From the NCBI RefSeq assembly GCF_000067205.1, contig NC_010170.1:1240001-1304000 (forward strand): a DNA stretch of 64,000 nucleotides. The letters are read 5' to 3'. A program made the translations under genes and the position numbers. Numbering within the stretch: position 1 is the stretch's first letter; the number at the start of each line of letters is the position of its first letter. Below are positions 43,551 to 51,256 of this stretch, piece by piece. The DNA is from Bordetella petrii (GTDB lineage Bacteria > Pseudomonadota > Gammaproteobacteria > Burkholderiales > Burkholderiaceae_B). A model generated the notes under the pieces. It made no database searches. It saw nothing but the letters and a program-made list of their open reading frames with translations, and was not told the DNA's origin.

Positions 43551-44531
43551 TTAATTGATGGGCGCGACGCCAGCCTGCTTCACGAGCTTGGCCCAGTGCG
43601 GCACTTCCTTCTGAAGAAAAGCCGAGAATTCTTCCACCGTCTTGTTGGCCGAGACGTTACCCACGGACGTGAACCGTTCGGCGATATCGGGGGATCCAAC
43701 ACTGCTTCTCAGCGCGGCATTGAGTTTGTTGATGATGTCGCGAGGCGTGCCGGCCGGCGCGAATACCCCTTGCCAGGCGGTGACTTCGTAACCGGGAAAA
43801 CCGGACTCGGCCAGAGTGGGGATGTCGGGTAATGCCGGATTTCGATGCAGCGATGTCACCGCCAGCGGCCTGAGCAGGCCCCGTTTGAAGTTGGGTAAAC
43901 CGGTGCCGACGCTGATGAATATGATGGGCACGTGGTCGCCTAGGACGTCGATCGTTGCCGGTCCTTCGCCTTTGTATGGAATGTGATTCATCTTCAGGCT
44001 CGCCATATCTTTCAGCAGTTCGCCCGACAGATGCTGGGTGGTGCCTTCTCCCCCCGACGCATAGCTGTATTTGTCGGGATTGGCCTTGAGGAGAGAGATG
44101 AGTTCGTCGATATTCGCGGCGGACACGTTCGGATTTACTGCTAGCACGGAAGGCGCAAACGATATGAGAGAGATTGGGGCCAGATCCTTGAGCGGGTCGA
44201 ATGGCATATTGCTAAAGATATGGGGATTTACCATCAAGGGGCCCGTACTGGAAAACAGCAGCGTGTATCCATCCGGTTTGGCGTTGGCCACCATGCCGGC
44301 GCCAATATTCCCGGCGGCCCCGGCGTGGTTCTCCACGATCACGGATTGCTTGAGAATCTCGGAAAGCTTTTGCCCGATCAGCCGCGCCTGGGTGTCCGAA
44401 GGGCCACCCGCGGAATATGGAACGACCATGCGTATGGGATGGGATGGGTAGTCCTTCGCGCTCGAGGGAGATGGGAACAGCGCAATGACCGCAGCGATGG
44501 CCACGCTCAGCGTGTCGATGATTTTCTTCAT
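43551..44531 (-). CDS. Bug-type tripartite tricarboxylate transporter receptor (TctC family)
   Basis: 326 residues from the ATG at 44531 (MKKIIDTLSVAIAAVIALFPSPSSAKD), which has GGAGACACC before it; the longer reading spans a hairpin. The mature start YPSHPIRMVVPYSAGGPSDTQAR and the loops VENHAGAAGNIGAGMVANAKPDGYT and HIPYKGEGPATIDVLGD are typical Bug features. It follows another Bug gene on the same strand with a hairpin between them. Tandem receptors suggest two related ligands. No cognate membrane genes are present. Confidence 0.9.
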   Translation of the reverse strand: MKKIIDTLSVAIAAVIALFPSPSSAKDYPSHPIRMVVPYSAGGPSDTQARLIGQKLSEILKQSVIVENHAGAAGNIGAGMVANAKPDGYTLLFSSTGPLMVNPHIFSNMPFDPLKDLAPISLISFAPSVLAVNPNVSAANIDELISLLKANPDKYSYASGGEGTTQHLSGELLKDMASLKMNHIPYKGEGPATIDVLGDHVPIIFISVGTGLPNFKRGLLRPLAVTSLHRNPALPDIPTLAESGFPGYEVTAWQGVFAPAGTPRDIINKLNAALRSSVGSPDIAERFTSVGNVSANKTVEEFSAFLQKEVPHWAKLVKQAGVAPIN

Positions 44532-44556
44532 GGGTGTCTCCTGGTTTTCACGCGAT

Positions 44557-44594
44557 GTGTCCGCCTTCCATAGCTGGAAGAGGAAGGCGGACAC
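44557..44594 (-). repeat. Long perfect inverted repeat between two Bug genes
   Basis: GTGTCCGCCTTCC at 44557-44569 and GGAAGGCGGACAC at 44582-44594 pair perfectly (13 bp, 12-nt loop), starting at the stop codon of the upstream receptor gene. There is no U tract. It could be an RNA processing or stability element that sets different expression of the two receptors. Confidence 0.6.
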
Positions 44595-45574
44595 TATTCG
44601 GCCTGGATGCCGACCTTCTTGATGACGTTGCTCCAGCGCTGGATCTCGTCTTCGATGAGGGTTTCCAGTTCGGCCGGCGTGCTCCCGATGGACTCCATGC
44701 CGCGGTCCCGCATCGCTTTCTGGAATGCAGGATCCTGGCTGATATCCCTGAATGCCTTGGCAAGGCGATTGACTACCTCGGAAGGGGCTTTCTTTGGCGC
44801 AAGGATTCCGTACCAGCCGAATACGTTGAAGTCCTTGACGCCGGCTTCTTCGATGGTGGGCACGTTCGGCATCAGCGGATTGCGTTGCGTATCGACGATG
44901 GCCAGGGGGCGGAGCTTGCCGCTCTGAATCAAGGGCAAGGCGCCGCCGACGGTTCCGAACAGCACGTCGATGCGGCCGCCTATGACTTCCGTGAATGCGG
45001 CCGATTCGCCTTTGTACGGGACGTGTACCATTTTTATGCCTTCTTGATCGTTCAGCATTTCGGTCATCAGGTGCGCTGTCGAGGCATTGCCTGCCGAGCC
45101 GAAGTTCAGCGAGCCTGGTTTTTTCTTTGCCATGTCGATCATCTGCGCGACGCTTTCGGGGGGGCGCTGCGGATTGCCGACGAGCACCATGGAGAATTTG
45201 GCGATCATCGAGATCGGGGCGAAGTCCCTCAGTGTGTCGTAGGGAAGATCTTTGTGCAGCGTCGGATTGACCGCGGCCAGGCCTTGGCCCACGAGTGCGA
45301 GGGTATAGCCGTCGGGATCGGATTTCGCGACGTAATTGGTGGCAATGATGCCGCCTGCCCCGGTGCGATTCTCGACCACGACAGATTGGCCCAGCCGCTT
45401 GGCCAATTCATTGGCCAGCGTCCTGGCGAGAATGTCCGACAGCCCGCCGGCGGCGTAGGGGGTAATCAGGCGAATGGGTCGATCCGGGTACTGCGCCGCC
45501 TGGCTGGGCAGGCCGTAAGCCAGGCCGATTACCGTGACGATCGTCGACAACAGTCTATTTATTGAAAGCCGCAT
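44594..45574 (-). CDS. Bug-type tripartite tricarboxylate transporter receptor (TctC family)
   Basis: 326 residues from the ATG at 45574 (MRLSINRLLSTIVTVIGLAYG), preceded by CAGGAGA. The signal peptide ends near PSQAAQ; YPDRPIRLITPYAAGGLSDILAR, VENRTGAGGIIATNYVAKSDPDGYT (here with Ser for Ala) and VPYKGESAAFTEVIGGRIDV are family blocks. It lies in the minus-strand operon downstream of a CoA-transferase, directly before a second Bug gene. Ligand unknown, probably a carboxylate. The 13-bp inverted repeat begins at its stop codon. Confidence 0.9.
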   Translation of the reverse strand: MRLSINRLLSTIVTVIGLAYGLPSQAAQYPDRPIRLITPYAAGGLSDILARTLANELAKRLGQSVVVENRTGAGGIIATNYVAKSDPDGYTLALVGQGLAAVNPTLHKDLPYDTLRDFAPISMIAKFSMVLVGNPQRPPESVAQMIDMAKKKPGSLNFGSAGNASTAHLMTEMLNDQEGIKMVHVPYKGESAAFTEVIGGRIDVLFGTVGGALPLIQSGKLRPLAIVDTQRNPLMPNVPTIEEAGVKDFNVFGWYGILAPKKAPSEVVNRLAKAFRDISQDPAFQKAMRDRGMESIGSTPAELETLIEDEIQRWSNVIKKVGIQAE

Positions 45575-45650
45575 GATTACGTCTCCTGAGTGGGTTTGTT
45601 TTTTCAATGTTGTCCGGCATAAAGGGAGGCCGGGATTGCAAGGCCGGTTT

Positions 45651-46952
45651 TCACGTGGATCCGAAGGCGCCATCGAGTTTCAGTTTCCGGATCGCCGCGT
45701 CGTCGTATCCTAGCCAGTCGGCCAGCACGGCTTCTGTCTCTTGGCCTATCATGGGCGCGGCAACGGGGTCGACCAGCGGCGTGTCCCGGTACTTGATGGG
45801 GAGCGCCACATTGGGTATCCAGCCGATGGCCGGATGCGGAATACGAGTGACGATGTTGCATTCTCGTGCTTCCGGCGAGCGTATGGCGTCTCCCACGCTG
45901 CGGATTTCTCCGTTTGGCACGCCGATCTCGCGCATGCGTACCTTCCAATAGTCCCAAGGCTGTTTCGAGAATTGTTCTTGCAGCAAGGCAAAAATTTCCT
46001 CTTTCTTTTCCAATCTGTCCTTGTTCGTGGCGTAGGCGGGGTCGGCCGCCATTTGAGGCAGATCCATCACCTGGGTCAGCAGGCGCTGAAATATTGCCGT
46101 ACTGCCGCAGTTGATGAAGAAGGGACGGTCACTGGCATGAAACACACCCGATGGGCAAGTGTCCGGGCTGGTATTTCCCGGACGTTGGGGTTCCCTGCCT
46201 GTGAACAGGTGCTGCAGCGGGGCGTAGCCCGTCATCAATACGGCATTGTGGAACAGGGGCACTTCCACAAATTGTCCCTTGCCCGTCCGTGTTTTGTAGA
46301 CCAGTGCGCCGAGGATCGCATTGGAGGCCATCATGGCGGTACTGATGTCCATGACGGGAGAGAGCGCGCGCACGCCATCCCGGTCGGGGTAGCCATTCAT
46401 CGAGACAAAGCCGCTTTCCGCCTGGGCGATCGGGTCGAAGCCCAGGCGATCCGCGTAGGCGCCTTCTCTTCCGTAAGCGGAAATCGAGCAGAAGATCAAG
46501 GCCGGGTTGAGTTTCTTGCACGTTTCATAGCCCAGCCCGAGTTTTTCCATGACGCCGGTCGAGAAATTCTCGACGACGACATCGGCTTTGGCAATCAAGT
46601 CCATGGCCACTGCCTTGCCGTGCGGGGATTTCAGGTCGATGGCAATACTGCGCTTGTTGCGATTGCACCAGAGAAAGGGCGCCCCGCCGCCTATTTCCGC
46701 GTTGACTGGCGGATACTGGCGAAAATCGTCGCCTTTGCCCGGAAACTCGATCTTGACGACGTCGGCGCCCATATCGGCCATGATAGCCGTGGCAAAAGGG
46801 CCGGCAATGTAATGCGTGAAATCGACCACGCGTATATTCTGCAACGCCGAATCGGCGCCGGGCGGGCGCGGCGTGTGTTCGGGAAAATCGTCCAAGAGAG
46901 CCTTGGACATGTCATAGTCGTCCAGCGGGCTCGTACTCTGATTGATAGTCAT
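45651..46952 (-). CDS. Class III CoA-transferase (CaiB/BaiF family)
   Basis: 433 residues, slightly longer than its relatives because of an N-terminal extension of about 35 residues before the core (LQNIRVVDFTHYIAGPFATAIMADMGADVVKIE). NKRSIAIDLKSPHGKAVAMDL and NFSTGVMEKLGLGYETCKKLNP follow, with the catalytic Asp in GFDPIAQAESGFVSMNG. It is located 55 bp after the MaoC hydratase gene and ahead of the two Bug receptors. It probably exchanges CoA between a pathway product and the imported acid. Confidence 0.92.
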   Translation of the reverse strand: MTINQSTSPLDDYDMSKALLDDFPEHTPRPPGADSALQNIRVVDFTHYIAGPFATAIMADMGADVVKIEFPGKGDDFRQYPPVNAEIGGGAPFLWCNRNKRSIAIDLKSPHGKAVAMDLIAKADVVVENFSTGVMEKLGLGYETCKKLNPALIFCSISAYGREGAYADRLGFDPIAQAESGFVSMNGYPDRDGVRALSPVMDISTAMMASNAILGALVYKTRTGKGQFVEVPLFHNAVLMTGYAPLQHLFTGREPQRPGNTSPDTCPSGVFHASDRPFFINCGSTAIFQRLLTQVMDLPQMAADPAYATNKDRLEKKEEIFALLQEQFSKQPWDYWKVRMREIGVPNGEIRSVGDAIRSPEARECNIVTRIPHPAIGWIPNVALPIKYRDTPLVDPVAAPMIGQETEAVLADWLGYDDAAIRKLKLDGAFGST

Positions 46953-47006
46953 CTTTGCTCGAAAAACGTGTGTGGCGCCGCGTGGCAGGCGGTGACGGGA
47001 CTGCGA

Positions 47007-47477
47007 TCAGTTCGGGCGGCGGCGATACAGCAGCGTGGCGGTCATTTCCTGCGCGACGACGCCGTCCTGCTTGATGCACTGGCGCCGGAAGGTCACCACG
47101 CCGCGGTCTTGCTTGCTGGTTTCTTTCTTGGCCAGCACTCGCGAATGAAGGCGAATGGTGTCGCCATGCTGTACCACGTTCAGCATCTTCCAGTCGGTGA
47201 TTTGCAGCAGCGCCAGCAGGGTGCCGTCATTGATGCCGCTTGCATATTGCAGCCCGCCCATGATCGCGTACACCAGCGGGCCATGTGCGATAGGCGATCC
47301 GAACTGCGTCGTCTTGCAATATTCGAAATTGGTATGGACCTCGTTGAAATCGCCGGACAGGCAGGCGAAATTGACGATGTCGGTCAGCGTTACCGTACGC
47401 GCAGGGCTGACGAATTCCTGGTCGACGCTGAAGTCTTCAAAATACAGGCCACGCGGAGCGGGAGAAGGGGTGCTCAT
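47007..47477 (-). CDS. MaoC family dehydratase/enoyl-CoA hydratase, single hot-dog
   Basis: 156 residues, one hot-dog domain. The hydratase motif is complete: DIVNFACLSGDFNEVHTNFEYCKTTQFGSPIAHGPLVYAIMGG contains the Asp and His of the active site. It lies between the thiolase-fold gene and a CoA-transferase. In actinobacterial steroid side-chain degradation a MaoC hydratase is encoded next to a DUF35 protein and a thiolase-fold aldolase; the same trio is adjacent here (47007-49143). The likely reaction is hydration of a branched 2-enoyl-CoA to a tertiary 3-hydroxyacyl-CoA. Confidence 0.9.
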   Translation of the reverse strand: MSTPSPAPRGLYFEDFSVDQEFVSPARTVTLTDIVNFACLSGDFNEVHTNFEYCKTTQFGSPIAHGPLVYAIMGGLQYASGINDGTLLALLQITDWKMLNVVQHGDTIRLHSRVLAKKETSKQDRGVVTFRRQCIKQDGVVAQEMTATLLYRRRPN

Positions 47478-47542
47478 GATGCATTTTCCTTTGACGTAAA
47501 AGCGTTTCCGTTACTGGCGTGCGCGGGACGCGAGCCGGCGTC

Positions 47543-48733
47543 TCAGCCTTTTTCGTTGGCGAGAATCAGTGTGCAGTGCGAAGACAGGATGCCGCCTTCG
47601 TTGTGGACCAGTGCGACTTCCGCATTCTCGACCTGGCGCGGACCGAGGCCGCCGCGCAGTTGCCGCACAGCTTCGACGATGCCGAACAGCCCCCCGGCGG
47701 CACCGGCGTGCGCATGCGACAGCATGCCGCCGTGAGTATTGATGGGCAGTTTTCCGCCGATCCGCGCGTGCCCCGCTTCAAAGAAGGCGCCGCCCTCGCC
47801 GGGCTTGCAGAACCCCAGTTCTTCGAGTTCGAGGATGGGGACGATCGTGAAGCAGTCGTAGAGTTCCGCCAGGTCGATATCGCCCGGTGTCAGGCCGGCC
47901 ATCTCGTATGCCGTCCGGCCGGATTCGGTTGCGCCGAATTCTGTCAGGCTCGGCGCGCACATCAGATGTTCGTGCGTGTGGAATTCACCTATCCCCTGCA
48001 GATAAACGGGTTTGGCCTTGAGATCGGCCGCCCGTTCCGCGGAAGTGACGATAAACGCCCCCCCAGCATCGGAAATCAGGCAGCAGTCCAGCATGCCCAG
48101 CGGATCGGCGATCGGCTTTGCCGTCAACACCTGTTCCAGGGTCGACGGTTTTTTCATATGGGCATTGGGGTGCAGCAAAGCATGGTTGCGCGTGTTGACC
48201 GCCACATGGGCCAGTTGTTCGCGCGTGGTGCCGTATTCGTGCATATGGCGTTGCGCGATCATGGCGTAGAACCCGGGAATGGATGTTCCGTAGGGCTGCT
48301 CGAAATACGGATGGCCGACCGCCATCAACGTGGCGATCGTCGCGTCGCGCGTCTGGCCGGTGGCGCGGTTCTCGCCCGCACACACCAGAATCGTTTCGGC
48401 CTGCCCGCTTGCAATGGCTTCGGCGGCATGCTTGAGCATGATCGCCGGGCTGGCGCCACCCACGACCATCGAAGCGTTGAACCGCGGGGTGACGCCGAGG
48501 TATTCGCACAAAACGGAGCCCAGCATGAAATAGGGCTCGGTAAACGAATAGGCGGTCAGCACGCCGTCGATGTCCGAGACTTTCAGGCCCGCATCGTCCA
48601 GCGCCCGCTTGGCTGCCTGGGCGTTCAGTCCAAGGCCGGTCATGTGGGGAACGTGGCCGATATCCGATTCGCCGACGCCGACGATGGCGACTTTGTTCTT
48701 GAGAGAAGCTGGAGTTTTCATACCGGGATTCAT
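47543..48733 (-). CDS. Thiolase-fold protein, SCP2/Ltp type, predicted retro-aldolase
   Basis: 396 residues. The ATG at 48733 overlaps the DUF35 stop as ATGA; an ATG at 48721 is an alternative. It has a thiolase fold of the SCP-x/Ltp branch: KVAIVGVGESDIG at the start, GGLFGIVEAVRQLRGG near the end. The nucleophilic Cys of true thiolases is missing (the loop reads NASMVVGGASPAIML) and the usual HDCF box reads LYDCFTIVPILELEELGFC, with Tyr for His. From memory, these changes are the ones found in Ltp2-type retro-aldolases that cleave branched 3-hydroxyacyl-CoAs with a DUF35 partner. So C-C cleavage by retro-aldol is predicted, not thiolysis. Confidence 0.85.
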   Translation of the reverse strand: MNPGMKTPASLKNKVAIVGVGESDIGHVPHMTGLGLNAQAAKRALDDAGLKVSDIDGVLTAYSFTEPYFMLGSVLCEYLGVTPRFNASMVVGGASPAIMLKHAAEAIASGQAETILVCAGENRATGQTRDATIATLMAVGHPYFEQPYGTSIPGFYAMIAQRHMHEYGTTREQLAHVAVNTRNHALLHPNAHMKKPSTLEQVLTAKPIADPLGMLDCCLISDAGGAFIVTSAERAADLKAKPVYLQGIGEFHTHEHLMCAPSLTEFGATESGRTAYEMAGLTPGDIDLAELYDCFTIVPILELEELGFCKPGEGGAFFEAGHARIGGKLPINTHGGMLSHAHAGAAGGLFGIVEAVRQLRGGLGPRQVENAEVALVHNEGGILSSHCTLILANEKG

Positions 48734-49143
48734 CCGCCGTAGAGTTCAAACTGGGGAACCATGGCGCCGTCATCGCCACGTGCTTCAAATACGACACGCA
48801 CTTTGTCGCCGATTTTCACGGACAGCGCGTTTTCGCCAACGATGTTGGCCACCATGCGGGGACCTTCGTCCAGCGCGATCAATGCGGTGACGTAAGGCGC
48901 CTTGTCTGCGAAGGCCGGCAGCGGAGCGCGGCGGATGATGGAAAAGCTATATACGCTTCCGGTGCCTTTGCTTTCCACCCATTGAAGATCGTCGGACCAG
49001 CATTCGGGACATAAATGCCGGGGCATGAAATGAAAGGCGCCGCATGCCTTGCATTGGCGTATCAGCAGCTTCTGTTCGCGCGCGGCATTCCAATAGGGAA
49101 GCGAGTCCGCATTGGCTACGGGTTGTGGGAGATTGCTGCTCAT
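48730..49143 (-). CDS. DUF35 OB-fold/zinc-ribbon acyl-CoA-binding partner protein
   Basis: 137 residues. A rubredoxin-like zinc ribbon has Cys at 31, 34, 45 and 48 (CKAC...CPEC), followed by the OB-fold (GTGSVYSFSIIRRAPLPAFAD.. to the C-terminus). DUF35 proteins do not work alone: they complex with thiolase-fold enzymes (HMG-CoA synthase/thiolase in archaea, Ltp2 aldolase in steroid degraders) and position the CoA moiety. Four-bp ATGA overlaps join it to the crotonase before and the thiolase-fold gene after, so a stable complex with the latter is likely. Confidence 0.9.
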   Translation of the reverse strand: MSSNLPQPVANADSLPYWNAAREQKLLIRQCKACGAFHFMPRHLCPECWSDDLQWVESKGTGSVYSFSIIRRAPLPAFADKAPYVTALIALDEGPRMVANIVGENALSVKIGDKVRVVFEARGDDGAMVPQFELYGG

Positions 49144-49955
49144 TGTTCACCTCGGCTGAGTACTTGTGTTGTTTCGGGAGCACCGATGAAATCGGCCGGA
49201 CGCCGCTCGATGAGGGCGTTCAGGCCTTCCCGGAATTCAGGATGGGACATGGCGAGCGCCTGTCCCAGGCCTTCGGCGGCGAGCATGTCTGTCATCGTCG
49301 TTTCGAAGCTTCGGGCCATCAGCGTCTTGGCCAGGCCCATGACCGGCGCGGGGCCTTCCGCCAGCCGCCGCGCTTCTTCCAGGCCCGCGTTATAGACGTC
49401 GGCGTCCGGTACGACCCGGGCCACCAGTCCCAGGTTCTCCGCTTGCCGAGCGGTAAACGTGCCGCCGCTGTACAGGAATTTCCTGGTTTGCGCCATGCCG
49501 ATCAGGCGGGGCAGCGTGTACATGATCGCAATATCGGGAACCGCGCCGACACGGAAAAATCCGGACATGAATTGAGCGCTTTCCCCGGCCAATATCACGT
49601 CGCCCGTGAGCGCCAGTCCCATGCCGCCACCTACGGCATGCCCGTTCACGCCCACCACCACCGGCTTGTCCAGCGTCATGAGGGGGATCAGCCAATGACT
49701 GAATCCGCGGAAACGTCGATGGACGGTCCACGGATCGCAGGCGGTCTTCAGATGCTGCAGATCTCCTCCCGAGCAGAAGGTCGGTCCTTCTCCGGTAAGG
49801 AAAACGGTGCGCACACTGGCGTCCTGTTCGGCCAGCGCCACGGCCTGTCCGATTTGCGATCGCATTTCCAGCGTCAATGAATTACGGCTCTTGGAATTGA
49901 CGAGCCGAATGATCAGCACTGCGCCGTCCCGTTCCGTTGTGACAAGATCGGTCAT
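49140..49955 (-). CDS. Crotonase-fold enoyl-CoA isomerase/hydratase family protein
   Basis: 271 residues from the ATG at 49955 (MTDLVTTERDGAVLIIRLVN). SRNSLTLEMRSQIGQ, EGPTFCSGGDLQHL and HAVGGGMGLALTGDVILAG are family blocks. Neither hydratase Glu is present (GGGMGLAL; FFRVGAVPDIAIMYTLPRLIG), but the VPD Asp is, so a PaaG-like isomerase is more probable. It is the first gene of the minus-strand operon that runs to 40560. A perfect sigma-54 promoter lies 100 bp upstream, and its stop overlaps the DUF35 start. Confidence 0.85.
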   Translation of the reverse strand: MTDLVTTERDGAVLIIRLVNSKSRNSLTLEMRSQIGQAVALAEQDASVRTVFLTGEGPTFCSGGDLQHLKTACDPWTVHRRFRGFSHWLIPLMTLDKPVVVGVNGHAVGGGMGLALTGDVILAGESAQFMSGFFRVGAVPDIAIMYTLPRLIGMAQTRKFLYSGGTFTARQAENLGLVARVVPDADVYNAGLEEARRLAEGPAPVMGLAKTLMARSFETTMTDMLAAEGLGQALAMSHPEFREGLNALIERRPADFIGAPETTQVLSRGEQ

Positions 49956-50054
49956 ATTCTTCAGTCTCCGTTGGGCATCTGTTTGCCGGTTTTCTGAGGC
50001 AGGCTCGAAAGTACGGCGGTGTTCCATTGAGCCTGCCCGCTTACCCTGCTAGAA

Positions 50055-50070
50055 AGCAAGATGCGTGCCA
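50055..50070 (-). promoter_or_regulatory. Sigma-54 promoter of the 49955-40560 operon
   Basis: On the minus strand TGGCACGCATCTTGCT matches TGGCACGNNNNTTGCW at every defined position, the best match in the window. It lies 100 bp upstream of the first crotonase. The rest of the 49956-50383 interval contains the UAS candidate at 50145 and nothing else I can name. Confidence 0.85.
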
Positions 50071-50144
50071 ACATTGCCGGAAGCCGATTCCGTGCGGAAA
50101 CCCAGGAGAATCGCCGATACGAAGCCGTGACGGCATCCACGACG

Positions 50145-50161
50145 TGTCTCCGTCAGAGACA
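50145..50161 (-). promoter_or_regulatory. Activator-site candidate (UAS) for the sigma-54 promoter at 50055
   Basis: TGTCTCCGTCAGAGACA is a perfect 6-bp inverted repeat with a 5-bp spacer, 74 bp upstream of the -24 box. It is the most symmetric example of the TGTCTY-N5-RRGACA-type site shared by the cluster's sigma-54 promoters. Confidence 0.6.
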
Positions 50162-50383
50162 TGTGACCTTTCAGTTGCTTATGGCGGAGTCAGTTCGCGT
50201 ACCGGCAGGCCGCCGCGTGCGCGCGGCGAGGTAACGGGAAGAGGGGGGAATCGGGAGAGCGCAGTAGAAAGGCTTGAGCAGGCGCTGCGTACGCGAGGAA
50301 GGCTCCGGGGAGCAGGGCGGGAGAGCGCCCGCTGGGGTCACGGCAAGCGGGTCGCGCCCTGACGCCGGCAGCGGGCAGGGCAA

Positions 50384-51085
50384 TCAAGACTGTGCGTGAT
50401 AGATGCACATGAGGTTGTATCGTTTCAGTGTGCCGATCAATAGCCCATCGCGCTTGCTGTCGGATTGCAGGGCCTCGCTGTGCAGGGCCAGAGAAAGGCG
50501 AGCCGTATCGTAGCCCTCGATCATCAGCACCCAGTCGACGTAGTGATCGGGCCCGGTTCGCTGCGCCGTGTCCGATGTGGTGGCCAGGGTGATTTCCGGG
50601 TCGGCCTCCCACAGGGAAAGCGAGACCATGCTGCCGTCTTCCCTTAAGCGCTGAGCCAGCTGTTCTTGTATGAAACGGCGAGCCCGGTCCTGCTGGCCGT
50701 CCACCGCCTTGCATTGCGCCACGATCGCCGTGCCGCCTATGTTCCTGCCCGTTGTCCAGGTTTCCCGGCAAGCCGCCCGGATGACCTGCCGCATGCGGGG
50801 CATGATCTCCAGTGTGGATTTCGTCGGGTTGTCGATCAGGTGACGGTATTCCGGCGTTATCAATGCATCGATACTGTCGCATTTGTATACGACCATGTAC
50901 GAGGGCTGGTTTTCCGTCGCCTGATAGCGGCGCACCGACTGGAATCCGGGCAATCCGAGCCGCTCGGAGAGATGTTCGCTGTGATACCAATGATTGAGCG
51001 CTGAATCCAGTTCCGCTGGAATATCATGCATGACTATCAGCAAGCCGGGCGGTTTGCCGGAGTGATCGGCGTGTACTTCGTTCAT
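50384..51085 (-). CDS. Hypothetical protein with dimeric alpha/beta-barrel-like repeats
   Basis: 233 residues from the ATG at 51085 (MNEVHADHSGKPPGLLIVMH), chosen over an in-frame ATG at 51130. It is soluble with no signal peptide. LLIVMHDIPAELDSALNHWYHSEHLSERLGLPGFQSVRRYQ resembles the start of EthD/DUF4286-like ferredoxin-fold units (a beta strand followed by NxWYxxEHxxER), and a second, weaker unit spans about residues 105-225. Such proteins are often found beside catabolic genes without a defined reaction. It lies 171 bp downstream of a Bug gene on the same strand; a hairpin between them suggests partial separation. Confidence 0.7.
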   Translation of the reverse strand: MNEVHADHSGKPPGLLIVMHDIPAELDSALNHWYHSEHLSERLGLPGFQSVRRYQATENQPSYMVVYKCDSIDALITPEYRHLIDNPTKSTLEIMPRMRQVIRAACRETWTTGRNIGGTAIVAQCKAVDGQQDRARRFIQEQLAQRLREDGSMVSLSLWEADPEITLATTSDTAQRTGPDHYVDWVLMIEGYDTARLSLALHSEALQSDSKRDGLLIGTLKRYNLMCIYHAQS

Positions 51086-51183
51086 GGTTGCCTCATGTGT
51101 GTTATCGGCTGCCGCATGATGCCATGGCAACAGCGGAACATCGGCTTGGTTTTTCGTTGATCGGCAAGATCAATTATTGTAAT

Positions 51184-51217
51184 GACCAGACGGGCGGCGG
51201 TGGCCGCGCGCCTGGTC
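51184..51217 (-). terminator. Hairpin downstream of a Bug receptor gene
   Basis: A near-perfect 15-bp stem (GACCAGACGGGCGGC/GCCGCGCGCCTGGTC) with a GGTG loop, about 40 bp after the stop of the Bug gene at 51257. On the minus strand it is followed by an AT-rich stretch (ATTACAATAATTG). It is probably a transcription terminator. Confidence 0.6.
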
Positions 51218-51256
51218 CGGGCACGAGAACAAGTTCAAGACCGCCTCCGGCATCGG

